Translations under genes and position numbers: made by a program
Part shown: positions 23,001 to 35,126 of the stretch, piece after piece
Layout of the letters: each line of letters starts with the position of its first letter
Numbering within the stretch: position 1 is the stretch's first letter
Assembly (NCBI GenBank): GCA_013368375.1
Contig: JAACJP010000044.1
Coordinates: 186,001 to 250,000 of the forward strand
Length of the DNA: 64,000 bases
Direction: 5' to 3'
Source: Tricholomella constricta
Taxonomy: Eukaryota > Basidiomycota > Agaricomycetes > Agaricales > Lyophyllaceae
The notes under the pieces: generated by a model
The model's database searches: none
Told to the model about the DNA's origin: nothing
The model's input: only the letters and a program-made list of their open reading frames with translations

Positions 23001-24056
23001 CAATGGGCAGGAGGCTGTCCAGAAGTGGCGGACAGGCGGTTTCCATCTCATCCTTGTGAGTGTCTCGTAGATCTTTCAATGTTCAAGTGAGATCCTGACG
23101 ATGTTCTTAGATGGATATTCAGATGCCAGTCATGGATGGAATTCAGGCTACGAAGGAGATTAGACGTCTAGAACAGCTGAATGCCGTGGCTGGGTATCCT
23201 CCAGGGACGCCATCGTTTGAAGAACACAGGTCACCCTTGCGCACACCGTCGGATACGTCATCAGATCCAAAATCTGCATCCTCGCCGTACCGCTCGTCCG
23301 TTATTATTGTCGCGTTGACGGCTTCATCCCTGCAAAGTGATCGTGTGGCAGCTCTAGCAGCCGGCTGCAATGACTTCTTGACGAAGCCTGTCTCGCTTTT
23401 ATGGCTGAACAGCAAAATCATTGAATGGGGCTCCATCAAAGCTTTGCAAATGTGGGCCGACCTCAGACCTGATGCGATCAATATGGCGACGGAGCAGGCT
23501 GTTCAAGCCCGCAGTGTAGCGGATCGCCTGCATGTACCGCAGGGGCGCACGACACCCTCGCCAAGCCGGAAGGTCACGTCACTCAATGTTCGTACACCCC
23601 AGCCCGTTAGCGGCGCTTCTGGATTAGTACTGTCTGGCTTGCCTTCCAGTGCGCCCAGTAGTGTTGGGGGTGGGGTGTCGACCTCATATTGGGGGCATTA
23701 TGGTTCGTTGTGTCTGTTCATTATCATCAATGGATTTATATTGAGAATCATCCAGGTGCATCTGCGTCTGCCGCTCCCGCGAAGACTCCGAGTGAATCTG
23801 CAAAGGGTACGTAACTTTGCTAAGAGTTTCAACGGATTCAAGGCTAAGTATCTATCTATCACCAGATCTCGCACGAGGTGGACGCCGCGTAACTATTCCA
23901 ATCCCATCGTCTCTAGCCAGCGTCGCAGCCTCTATACATGCTTCTGATGTATCGTCATCACCTCCAAAGCCTGTGGCTTCTGGTGCAGACGACAACCAAG
24001 AGGAGCGGACCGGATCCTCTACTCGCTCCAACAGTGTCAATGAGCCTGTCTCATGA
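20035..24056 (+). CDS. SSK1: SSK1-type response regulator of the HOG stress pathway
   Basis: A long Ser/Pro-rich N-terminal region leads to a receiver domain at about 22840-23430. IVDDNPINQTIL is rebuilt over an intron at 22877 and carries the acidic pair. MDIQMPVMDG (23111-23140) has the phospho-acceptor Asp, VALTASS the Thr/Ser, and FLTKPVS (about 23376) the conserved Lys. The central exon 20959-22876 is unusually long for this locus. The last exon ends at a TGA at 24054-24056. In fungi SSK1 receives phosphate from the YPD1 relay and, when unphosphorylated, activates the SSK2/SSK22 MAPKKKs. The start is uncertain: 20035 is the first in-frame ATG after a 3' splice site at about 19997, but an open upstream exon (about 19806-19947) joins in frame and lacks an ATG, so the true start may lie further upstream. 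Confidence 0.85.
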
Positions 24057-24654
24057 CGATCATGGGCGGCCTATGTTCTTACAGTGGGATGGCTCGCCGT
24101 GTCCTGGGTGATCTATTCTTTCGCTCTACAGGTCGCCACAATGTTGTCGTAAATTCTCGTAAATTTTTGTTTTGGTAGCATTCTATTATATGGGGCCTTG
24201 TAGATCGCTTTTATTCTTTCGGTTTCATTATCATATTCACCCATCACACTCACTGTCTCCATCTCTCATCACTGTGTCTTCAGTCCCTGTCATTGTTGTC
24301 ATTGTATGTGCTGCTGTATCTCTACTTCTTGATCTTCACTTGTACTGCGTTTCTGGCATATAATTCACCGATCATAACAGTAGGACTTTTTTTTTCGGGT
24401 GTGGCGTTCAAGCTCCAATTTTCCACGGCTTACGCCACCGTTTATAGACACACGTCCTGTTCATGCTTTCATGAAAATTACACCTGGTGATGTCCTGGTA
24501 TCTCTCGCTCTCTCTGACCACCTCTTAGATAGTGTTGTTTTGACACCATAATCGGATTTTTTCCCTTTGACCCCGCCTCAAGAACTCCTCAATTAATTAT
24601 GTAATCATTTTGCACCTCTGGATGCGCGCCGGTCTTCCCTTTCTTCCCTCCGTC
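24057..24654. other. Intergenic region
   Basis: This holds the 3' flank of SSK1 and the 5' flank of the NTPase copy. It is pyrimidine-rich with T-runs, and I recognise no gene. Confidence 0.4.
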
Positions 24655-27534
24655 ATGGAGCCAGAAGGTCGGACTGAAGAGAAACTCACTGGGCCGCCGA
24701 GCAAGAGGATGCCTGATCCTTTGGCAATTTCTAGTTCCCCATTAACAGTCGACCACCACGCCCTTGACCAGGAGGTCTTAGCCAACATCCGCGACGTCCC
24801 TTCCATATTATATGATAGCGGGGACCCCGATGCTGCCTACAAGTTTCTTTGGCGACAAACCATCAACTTAACCCCCGGCCTCAAGCACGAGTTTGCACTT
24901 CCATCCCATCCTTTCTACGAGGAAAATAAAGATCAGCTGGCCAACCTTATCGCGGAGGCATGGCGTGCAAAATCTTTTCAGCGCATTCGTGAATTGGGTT
25001 CGTTCATTCGATTATGAAATCCAATATGAAGCTAAAGACTTGCCTCGCCTGCAGCCATTTTGCAGAAGGATTTCCCCCGGCAGATGCTCGAAGAATTATC
25101 CCCATCTGATCGGCTCCAGTGTGCGTAGATCTATTCGTTCTATGACATGTCATTGAAGTGCCTTTTTGTCACCAGTGGAGGGTAATTGTTCTTTTCAGAT
25201 ATTCAATATGCTATATGTTCACTGGGGTCCTCTCTAGCGGCCCATGCGGGGTTTCAAGCCAAGTTCGAAGGAAACAACCACCGACTTCTTTGTGAATTAA
25301 TGGACTCTCTCGTCACTGCGCCCTCCAATACTCAGGAGCCATATGTTAATGCGTTGTCGATTGGCATACAATCATCTGGGATGGGCAAAACACGCGTCGT
25401 AGACGCTGTCGCCACTCTGAAAGTTGCGTTTCCTTTCAATCTTCGCGAAATTCTTCCAGGGGGGCAGGCTGGTGCGCATTTCTATCATTATATCTGTTTA
25501 TGCCTCACTTTTTTTTCCGAAGCTTATCCGCCTTCTGATCACAATGTCCGAGACTCCTTCCATCCACGATACATGGAGACGGAAAGCGCGTTAGAAATCC
25601 GCTATATTTATTTTTTCATTGCCTTGTTCTCAATCGGAGCTCGCAAAATTCAAGACCTCCCAAACGATAATTCGAGTCGGTCGCGATGCGTTGGCGGCAG
25701 TATTTGTCCGAGGGGTCCACAATGTCAGAGGTCGGTCCAGCAAGAGAAAAGTTTTACTCTGAAGTAATCCAAGGAGCAAACAAAGCAATTGAAGTGAGTA
25801 CGCCGCAGCTCTGACATCATGACCTTGCTGAGATGCTTGCCAGTTTCAGTATCGTGACGAAGCGTGTGGTATGAAATACTTCTTTATTAAGAGCCTTGTA
25901 CTGGATTTTTGTTTCCCTTCTAGACTTGCCAACAGCGTTACGGCAAAGCTGTGACGACTTGGTGAAGATCCTCAAGACCGCAATCGAGAAGTTTGAATCA
26001 CAATTAGAAGGAAAAGATCTTAATGACCGCGACATTGACTCGAGGGCCATTTTCTTCATCTATTTCGACGACGCACACGACCTCATCATACCACTTGAAA
26101 CGGCTATCGAGGATGCAGGTTTGGCTCGTAGCCCGTTCCATGTTCTAGGCCGGGTTCTATCGAGATTGAATGCGTTCAAGCAGTTCACTGTGTTCCTGTC
26201 GACAAATTCGCAGCTCAGGGCCTTTGCGCCACCGTCGGCCAGCCTTCACCCTTCTATACGAGACGGGGCGCCAACAATGCGATGCCCGCCCTACACTGAG
26301 CTTCCGTTCGATACGTTCGCACGCAACGCTTTTAAAGACCTGAAAGAACAAAGGGGGGGGATCGGTCAAAATTCATGAGGTCTGCGCTTTGGATTTTGTC
26401 GTCAAATTCGGGCGACCTTTGTACGTATCTTGGATCAGAACTAGGTGAATGCTATTGACGGCTTCCATCAGGTGGGCAGCGCAATGGAACCACTCACCCG
26501 CGGATCTCCGGGATTCCATTATCTCCTTCGCCATGCACAAGTTAGATGAGCCCAACGACAGCCACGCACAACTCGCAGCGCTTGCCATTAGGATCAACCT
26601 GGACTTTGACACCGAACGGCAAATTGCACAAGAAACCGATGGAAAACTGGTAGAATCACATTTGCGAGTCGTATTTGCCGTGCCTGCGCATGGGAAATTC
26701 ATACGAACGGGATCGCCTTCTGAACCTCTACTCGTCGAGGCCGCACGCCAGCATCTTGATGTCAAGCAGTCAAACGAGATACAATTCACTGCGCCGACAT
26801 TACTCTCCGACGCCTTCTCCAAGGGCTATCTGGCGCGTGGCGACCGTGGCGAAACGCTCCTTCGCACTTTGTTCATCCTTGCTCGGGACGCGGTCGTCTG
26901 CAAGATGGAGAATCCACCCATAAATGCCCCGATTCGCGTCCTCGACTGGCTTCGTGCATTGTTCAATCCTAAATGGCACGAATTCATTTTGAACGCACGA
27001 CCCGTCGGAGACGTGGATGGCCTGACGTTGGCTGAAGCCTTCGATGACGCCTGGATTAACTTCACCCATTTCATACGCGCCGGAGACAGCGCGGTCGTCG
27101 ACATGAAGTATCTCAGCGCTTGCATTGTCCGTGGAATGGTGTTCCAGTGCGCGCCTACGTTTCCGGTTGATGTCGTTGCAGGAATCCATCACGGCTACGG
27201 CAACCCCCTCGAGGAAAGGAACACCAGCCCTCTGCTAGCTCGGGCGAAAAATCGGCTTATCCCGTTGCCCGAGTTGATGGATCCAACAATAGCAGGCATC
27301 ACAGACCTCCCCGTTTTATCTATTTTGCACGAATTTGGAGCCCACCATGGACCTAATGTCAACATCCCCGAAATGCCTTCGATCGTCGTTCGAAGTGGAA
27401 ATCAGGGTATTCACAGGAACCATTACCAGATCGTCGCCCACGGCACTCAAAACGCCATATATGCAGTCATACCACCGAAGACCGAGCACATGTATAAGAC
27501 CATCCTAGCTGCCGATGGACTTGCTGAGAATTGA
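24655..27534 (+). pseudogene. P-loop NTPase of a fungal expanded family, copy A (two frameshifts)
   Basis: This is colinear with the intact inverted copy at 31507-34379. It has the same N-terminus (PLAISSSPL, DHHALDQEVLA), the Walker A region SSGMGKTR (about 25374-25397), FPFNLREILPGG and YPPSDHNVRD. The Walker B-like FFIYFDDAHDL is at about 26054-26086, and there is a long C-terminal domain ending at 27534. Relative to copy B one base is missing at about 25675 (TTCGAGTCGG against TTCCGAGTCGG). One base is extra near the G-run at 26353-26360, and each change alters the frame and brings in a stop. Walker A and Walker B are well formed, so decay looks recent. The FPxNLRE...YPPxD context recalls NTPases linked to Crinkler-type effectors in fungi, which is inferred from recall. 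Confidence 0.7.
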
Positions 27535-28593
27535 AGATTGAAGGGCCGTATTGGGAAGAGTTGGTGCGTCAGAAGCGAAGCAATTCCATGTTGTTGGGAT
27601 GGGATGAACGATGGCATTATTCATTGGCACGCCATGTTTTCTTATCTCCTCTTTCAAAGTCCAGCATGGTCTTGAACTCCTGCACCTCTCTCTTCATTCA
27701 TCTTGTGTACTATTAGTCCGTGCTTCTCTTTTGGTCAGACCGATGTTCAGTAAAAGTTACTCCCTTCTCCGAGTTATTTTAGTTGTTTGTCAGACATCAA
27801 TCTCGTCTTTCTTTGATGTTGGAAACTGGACCGAGACGGGCGTATGAGGTCCGTGGGCACGGGTACCCGAGTTGACTTTTTTACACATTGGACATGGCTG
27901 CGCACTAGGTTTGGAATTGGTTCAATTGGGAACTGCAGCGCACTCTTGTGGGCTGCCGCCTGTTCGGCCCTCCGCCCCGCACCCCACCGCGAGGTGCCGG
28001 GATGGATATGTGTATTCTTGACCTTTCGATTCCTACAATAATATTTGACCTCAGCCCGTTCTTAATATGAATTGTGCAAAAAAGGTGTCCGCCAATGTCT
28101 GGAGTCAGTATTATAATATATTCAAAACTTGACTTCCGCGCCTCTTACTGGGCCTCGGACGCTGTTTGACGTGATCAGTTGTCGGTTGATTTTCTTTAAT
28201 ACAGTGCGTACTACCGACAAAATGAATCTATCGAATAGCAAAAGGGAAGCCGCAAAGAATCCAAGAAACTCCACAACCAACTTCATCCATCCCTCCCGAG
28301 GATTGACGTGCATGGAAAAATCGTATGGAAAGAAGAAATCGAACAAAACGAAAGAGATGGAAACCCACGAAAAAAATTAGCAGGCAGTGGCAATCGCGGT
28401 GGGTGGTGGGTGTCGCGCGCAGCCCTTTGGAAACGTGCGGTATACAGAATTAGCAGCCCCAGCTTGCGGGGAAAGTGTCCATGGCGTAGTAGGAATCATC
28501 GTCTCCACCACGGGGTTATGTAAGTAAACATTCATCATCAAGTCCGAGCGAGTCCATCTACGTGTATGTATGTGAGAATGCGATAGCCGAACC
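27535..28593. other. Intergenic region
   Basis: Similarity to the inverted copy continues for about 60 bp past the stop at 27534, then ends. No other gene is recognised up to the stop of the ferritin-like gene at 28594. Confidence 0.4.
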
Positions 28594-29908
28594 TTAGGCG
28601 CCCTTCCAGCCGTTGACGGTGATCTTGCCGTCGGGGGACTTGCCCGTGAACAGGTTGGGGCCTGAAGAGGAGGCGCCCGACGACGCGGCATCTCCGGAAG
28701 TGGACGACGCGGATGTCGCGGTGGGTGCAGCTGCACTCGAGTCGGTGCCGGTGGCAGCGCCGGCGCTCACGATGATGGAGGAAGCCTCGGCAGGCGAGAT
28801 GGTGCGGGTGGAGGTGGAGGCCTGGTTGCTGGAACCGGAGCCTGCGCCGGTGGCGGAGCCGCGGGCGAGTTGGCCGAGCATCTGGGGCTTGGTGTCGATG
28901 AAGGCAAGGGCGGGGCCGGCGATGATCTTGTTCTGGGCACGGTCGCGGACGTTGTTCAGCAGGGGCTGGCCGTCGGAGGTGACGAAGAGGGCGACGGGGC
29001 CGTTGATGCCTTCAGGAACTATACATTGGCTCATAGGAAGAGGGATGGTCATGGGGGCACCACCGACGAGCATTTGGCAGAAAAGGGACTATTGATGACG
29101 CTTAGTGATATTTGAACAGGATTAAGGGTTGAAGCTTACCTCCTCAGGAACAGTTCCGTTAATGGATGTTGCCTGGAACGTGAGCTTTGTTCCAGGAGCG
29201 ACAGTGCCGGCGTTGGTCAATGCGAGGGGTGTGTTCGCTGGGATAGGGATCTCGCATCCACCAGTGATGAACGGAGCAGCGAGCGCAAGGACTTCACTGG
29301 GCGTGAATGCAAAGTCGAATGCCGAGGGGATCGCAGTACCAGTGCTGGAGAGAACATTAAGGATGGTCTGGTGGCGAGCTTCGATGGTCAAGATGGAGCC
29401 GGCAGCAGTGAGGAGGACGGGATCAGTCAGGAGGGCGGCTCCGCCAAGGTAAGCGGCCACGCCGACATTCTCAACGACTCGGGCTGTGGCAGCCATGGTC
29501 GCAACGTCTGTCAATGCTGAATCGAAGTTGAATTGGCAACCAGTGATGGGGGTCTCTCCAAACGATTTGAGCGCAGCCTGTAACGCAACGGAGTGCGCAG
29601 TTTCATCAGCCAGAATGCTCTGGAACTGCTCGATGGGAATCAGGCTCGATGGGAAACCAGCAGCTGTGAAATCGGCATCCTTGAATTTAGCGATTGCCTG
29701 CTCGTAAAAAGAGGTTTCCAGCTGTTCCAGAACATCGGCAAACTCTGGCGTAATGATAAGGCCGTTAGTAATTAAGTAGTCCACGAGAATTTCCTGACTC
29801 ACTGAAGACCAAAATATCCGTTTCTGCACGCTTTCCATAAAAACGAGCGGGAGCGGCCGAAGCCAAAAGAGGGGCTGCAAGAGCAAAGATAGCTGAAGAA
29901 TAACGCAT
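28594..29908 (-). CDS. Secreted ferritin-like domain protein (Rds1-type)
   Basis: The start at 29908 gives a signal peptide (MRYSSAIFALAAPLLASAAP) followed by a KR dibasic site (FYGKRAETD). After an intron at about 29760-29816 comes the helical ferritin-like domain: FADVLEQLETSFYEQAIAKF, DETAHSVALQ and IEARHQTIL carry the Glu and ExxH positions of such four-helix bundles. A second intron (about 29083-29141) precedes a C-terminal part (GGAPMTIPLPMSQC, IPEGINGPVALFVTSDGQPL) and a Ser/Ala/Thr-rich tail. The layout matches the fungal family named after fission yeast rds1, a stress- and nutrient-responsive protein of unknown chemistry. It sits alone between the two inverted NTPase copies and is transcribed towards copy A. 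Confidence 0.85.
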
Positions 29909-31506
29909 TTTGAAGGGTGCTGCCGGAGTGATAAAGCCTGCTTAAAAAGAACGTGGAAGTTTGGAACGAAGTTCGAAGGAAACAGGGGATGCAGCCGGGC
30001 AAGCCCAAAAAGAACGACTATGAAATGGTCAGCACACACTAAACCTCCGAGTGAAGAGGGAAACTTACTAGGGCACGGGAAGGGAAGAGAGAGGAGGAGA
30101 AAGGGGACAAGTGATGGTGATGGCACTTGGGTATTTGTATGGAAACGCAACAGGACCCAATTCCATGTCCCTGGTTCATCGTTCTTTGATTGACTTCGGT
30201 CAGCCCGGACGCATCGACTGCTGCCAGATCTTATCTCTATGGTGATGCTTTTATCTGGGCTCAGTATGTTTTCCTGCCTCCTGTCGTGGCGATCACTGGT
30301 TCTTTATCCGATTGATCGGTTACCGTTGCCAAGTATTTCCAGTCCTCGAAGGCCTCGCAGAAGTTGCCTCTGTGACCTGAATGCCTTCGGCTATAGTGAC
30401 TCAGAAGTAAGTACTCTCAAGCTATGTCTTCTCTGCGCGAGTTTTCAGTGTAAATTGAAACCGACCCTCGATCAACCAAGTTGTTGGTTGTGAACTAGGT
30501 CCCGATGTGGCCGACATCTACTTGCCTACCCGACGCTATGTTTTCTTACCTACTAGACGAGGAAGCGGTTGCGCAATGTTGGATCTTGGTCATGCCATCT
30601 TGTCGTGGTGTCTTTTCGATTTGCCTTCGCCGCTGCGGAGCGCAGAGGGATCAGTATGCCTGAGTCTACTAGAATCGTCGACGTGTGGGAGTTGTTGAGC
30701 CTGAAGTATGCGTAGCAGCGTATGAGGTTTTTTTTTTCCGGCGGTTCAAAGAAAATCAGCTGGTGACAAGTAAAGCAGTGGCCCGTTGATATCATGAGGC
30801 TCGGCGTTGATGGTCACCCGCTATTGGCTGGGCATCACGCCGGATGGATGGAAGGACTTGATCAGTTTGAAACCCCAGAATCATCAGTGATCCACTAACC
30901 ACAGGTCCACAAGCTGTCCAAAGTATCCAAATGTTAATTTCACCATGGCCTGATGGGCATTCCACCAGAGCATCAATCAAATCCATGATACGTAGACAAT
31001 TGACGATCATGGATTGTAAAAAAAGTTCTTTGGTGAGCGAAAAAGATGCGGATAAAATGAGGCACCTAACTATATGAATGTCTGGCCTTGCATATAACCA
31101 GCAGATGCGAAGGCTGAATACGAATCCGTCTGGCTTCGCATCCTTAATCCGTGGAAGGGCCCGCGCACGACTGAAAGACCGCTGTTCTTCTCGCTTGGTT
31201 CAATTTTCATTAAAGAAAAGACAACATCTGCTTGACAGATCTAGAGACCACGACGTCGCTTGATGTGAGAAACTCAGATGAACATTTGATAAGAAAGTAA
31301 ACATGGACTAGCAGTACACAGGATGAACGAAGGTGAGTACAGGAGTAAATATACACACCATGCTGAATATGATCGACAGAGAAAATACAAAAGCATAACG
31401 TGCCGATGATTAACGTTTAACGCTTACCCTACCAAGGAAAATCATCGTCCATTCTTCCAATAACACGAGTTTGCTTCAAATCCTGGCTTCTGACGCATAC
31501 GGCCCT
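29909..31506. other. Intergenic region, no gene recognised
   Basis: This holds the promoter of the ferritin-like gene and the 3' flank of NTPase copy B. The open stretches are short and lack splice-consistent continuation. There is a T-run at 30727-30735. Confidence 0.4.
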
Positions 31507-34379
31507 TTAATCTTCAACAAGTCCATCGGCAGCTAGGATGTCCTTATACATGTGCTCGGTCTTTGGTGGTATAACTGCATATATGGCGTTTTGAGCGCCG
31601 TGGGCGACGATCTGATAATGGTTTTTCTGAATACCCTGATTTCCACTTCGAACGACGACAGAAGGCATTTCAGGGATGATGACATGAGGTCCACTGTGGG
31701 CGCCAAATTCGTGCAAAATAGATAAAACGGGGAGTTCTGTGGTGCCTGCTACTGTTGGATCAATCAACTCGGGCAACGTAACAAGTCGATTCTTCGCCCG
31801 AGCTAGCAGAGGGCTGGTGTGGATTTCTTGGAGGGGATTGTCGTAGCCGTGATGGATTCCTGCAACGACATCAACCGGAAACGTAGGCATGCACTGGAAC
31901 ACCATTCCACGGACAATGCAAGCGCTCAGATACTTCAGGCCGACGACCGCGCTGTCTCCGGCGCGTACGAAATGGGTAAAGTTGACCCAGGCGTCGTCGA
32001 AGGCTTCGGCCAACGTCAGGCCTTTCAAGTCTCCGACGGGTCGTGCTTTCAAAATGAGATCGTGCCATTTGGGATGGAACAACGCACGAAGCCAGTCGAG
32101 TACGCGAATCGGGGCATTTATGGGTGGATTCTGCATCTTGCAGACGACCGCGTCCCGAGCAAGGATGAACAAAGTGCGAAGGAGCGTTTCGCCACGGTCG
32201 CCACGCGCCAGATAGCCTTTGGAGAAGGCGTCGGAGAGTAATGTCGGCGCAGTGAATTGTATCTCGTTTGACTGCTTGAAATCAAGATGCTGGCGCGCGG
32301 CCTCGACGAGTAGAGGTTCAGAGGGCGATCCCGTTCGCATGAATCTCCCATGCGCAGGCACGGCAAATACGACTCGCAAATGCGATTCTACCAGTTTTTC
32401 ATCGATTTCTCGCGCAATTTGCCGTTCGGTGTCAAAGTCCAGGTTGATCCTAATGGCAAGCGCCGCCAATTTTGTGTAGCTGCTGTCGAGCTCACCTAAC
32501 TTGCGTATGGCGAAGGGAATGATGGAATCCCGGAGACCCGCGGGTGAGTGGTTCCATTGCGCTGCCCACCTAGTTCCGGAAGCCATCAATAACATGCACC
32601 TAGGTCTGATCCAAGATACGTACAAAGATCGCCCGAATTTGACGACAAAATCCAAAGCGCAAACCTCATAAATTTTGACCGACCCCCCCTTCTGTTCTTT
32701 CAGGTTTTCAAAAGCGTTGCGTGCGAACGTATCGAACGGAAGCTCAGTGTAGGGCGGGCATCGCATTGTTGGCTCCCGGCCTCGTAGATCAGGGTAAAGG
32801 CTGGCCGACGGTGGCGTAAAGGCCCCGAGCCGCGAATTTGTCGACAGAAACACAGTGAACTGCTTGAACGCATTCAATCTCGATAGAACTCGGCCCAGGA
32901 CATAGAACGGGCTACGAGCTCTTTCCTGGGTAGCCGTTTCCAGTGGTATGATGAGGTCGTGTGCATCATCGAAATACATGAAGAAAATGGTCCTCGAGTT
33001 GTCGCGGCCATTCATATCTTTTCCTTTCGATTGTGATTCAAACTTCTCGATTGCGGTCTTGAAGACCTTCATCAAGCCGTCACAGCTTTGCCGTAACGCT
33101 GTTGGCAAGTCTAGGAGGAAAACAAAAATCCAGTACAAGGCTCTTAATAAAGAAGTATTTCATACCACACGCTTCGTCACGATACTGATACTGACAAGCA
33201 TCTCAGCAAGGTCATGATGTCAGAGCTGCGGCGTACTCACTTTAATTGCTTTGTTTGCTTCTTGAATCACATCAGAGTAAAACTTTTCTCTTGCTGGACC
33301 GACCTCTGACATTGTGGACCCCTCGGACAAATATTGCCGCCAACGCATCGCGACCGACTCGGAATTATTGTTTGGGAGGTCTTGAATTCTGCGAGCTCCG
33401 ATTGAGAACAAGGCAATGAAAAAATAAATATAGCGGATTTCTAACGCCTGTTCTGTTTCCATGTATCGTGGATGGAAGAAGTCTCGGACATTGTGATCAG
33501 AAGGCGGATAAGCTTCAGAACAAAAGTGAGGCATGAACAGATATAATGATAGAAATGCGCACCAGCCTGCCCCCCTGGAAGAATTTCGCGAAGATTGAAA
33601 GGAAACGCAACTTTCAGAGTGGCGACAGCGTCTACGACGCGTGATTTGCCCATCCCAGATGATTGTATGATCGACAACGCATTAACATATGGCCCTTGAA
33701 TATTGGAGGGCGCAGTGACGAGAGAGTCCATTAATTCATAAAGAAGTTGGTGGTTGTTTCCTTCGAACTTGGCTTGAAACCCCGCATGGGCCGCTAGAGA
33801 GGACCCCAGTGAATATATAGCATATTGAATATCTGAAAAGGACAATTACCCTCCACTGATGACAAAAAGGCACTTCAATGACATGTTATAGAACGAATAG
33901 ATCTACGCACACTGGAGCCGATCAGATGGGGATAATTCTTCGAGCATCTGCCTGGGGAAATCCTCCCGCAAAATGGCTGCAGGCGAGGCAAGTCTTTAGC
34001 TTCATATTAGATTTCATAATCGAATGAACGAACCCAATTCACGAATGCGCTGAAAAGATTTTGCACGCCATGCCTCTGTGATAAGGTTGGCCAGCTGATC
34101 CTCATGTTCACGATAAAAAGGATGGGTTAGAAGTGCAAACTCGTGTTTCAGGCCGGGGGAAAAGTCGACGACGTATTGCCAAAGAAACTCGCAGGCAGCT
34201 TTGCGCTCCCCGCTATCATATAATATGGAAGGGACGTCGTCGACTTTGGCTAACACCTCCTGGTCAAGGGCGTGGTGGTCGACAGGCAATGGGGAACTAG
34301 AAATTGCCAAAGGATCAAACTTTCTCTTGCTCGGCGGCCCACTGGTGATATCTTCTTCAGCATGACGTTTCAGGTCCAT
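31507..34379 (-). CDS. P-loop NTPase of a fungal expanded family, copy B (apparently intact)
   Basis: The start at 34379 gives a polar N-terminus (ITSGPPSKRKFDP). The exons continue through DQLANLITEAWRAKSFQRI and a helical segment (DIQYAIYSLGSSLAAHAGF). Next are Walker A SSGMGKSR (about 33637-33660), FPFNLREILPGG, and YPPSDHNVRDFF after an intron. The last exon (to 31507) is long and carries a Walker B-like FFMYFDDAHDL (about 32952-32984) followed by a large C-terminal domain of unknown fold. The frame is uninterrupted at both places where copy A is shifted. Similarity between copies starts a few bases before the ATG and ends about 60 bp after the stop, so the inverted arms are almost exactly gene-sized. 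The exact function is unknown. Families with this Walker A / FPxNLRE / YPPxD / DDAH layout are numerous in Agaricomycetes and may be effector-related or mobile, which I infer from recall. Confidence 0.65.
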
Positions 34380-35126
34380 GACGGAGGGAGAGAGGAACTA
34401 CAGGCAAGAGGTCTGAGACCGCTGGGTTCTCCCATAGGGGATCAGTTTCGCACAGCCGATTCAACAGCCAAAGGTTGCTTTTGAAACAATTACAAAACAC
34501 GTGTTTCCTGGATAGAACTTAGGGACCTAGCTACCTACCTATACGATTGGCCAAGTTGCGTCGCAAGTAAGCCCAAAGCTATCGAAAGCATTTCAGGCAC
34601 TGGGTGAGGTAAATACGGCCAATAGTAAGCGACACTGATATCCCTGGTGAGCTCGAGAAATGACGGAGTTTACAGATCTCTCTCAAGCCTCAAGGAAACT
34701 ATTACAGCCTCCGTTCAAACTTCACGATGGATCATAAAATGATTCTTACTACAATACAACATCGTTGTCGCACAGTGTCAATGATGGGTATGGTCAAAAA
34801 GAAGATAATCCGCGATTCCAGCTTTGATTCATGAAGAGTTTGAAGCACGTGTGTGGCTACCATCCGAGACGGTTCGCGAGACTCGTCGAGTTTGGTCGGA
34901 GTGAAAATTAACGAAGGTAATGGCAGAGAGAGCGCCGGGTGCTCGCAGGGTATAAAGTGGGCTTGTTAGATGACTGTCAGGACCGCTTGAGGGGGAATCT
35001 GGGAATATAGGCCCAACGAGAAGCCTTTGAGCAGCAAGCTGAACAAGAATCAGCTTCGCACCGACAATCACATCTAGAAGCTACGCACGACAAGAGGATA
35101 TATATTCTTCTCTCCCCAAATGCAGT
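34380..35126. other. Intergenic region
   Basis: 5' flank of NTPase copy B and 3' flank of the EAF gene. No gene is recognised. Confidence 0.4.

Noticed and set aside
29909..30150. Upstream extension of the ferritin-like gene (start near 30150)
   Set aside because: The internal ATG at 29908, in another frame, gives a textbook signal peptide and a KR site followed by a good GTGAGT intron. The upstream extension is low-quality hydrophobic sequence.
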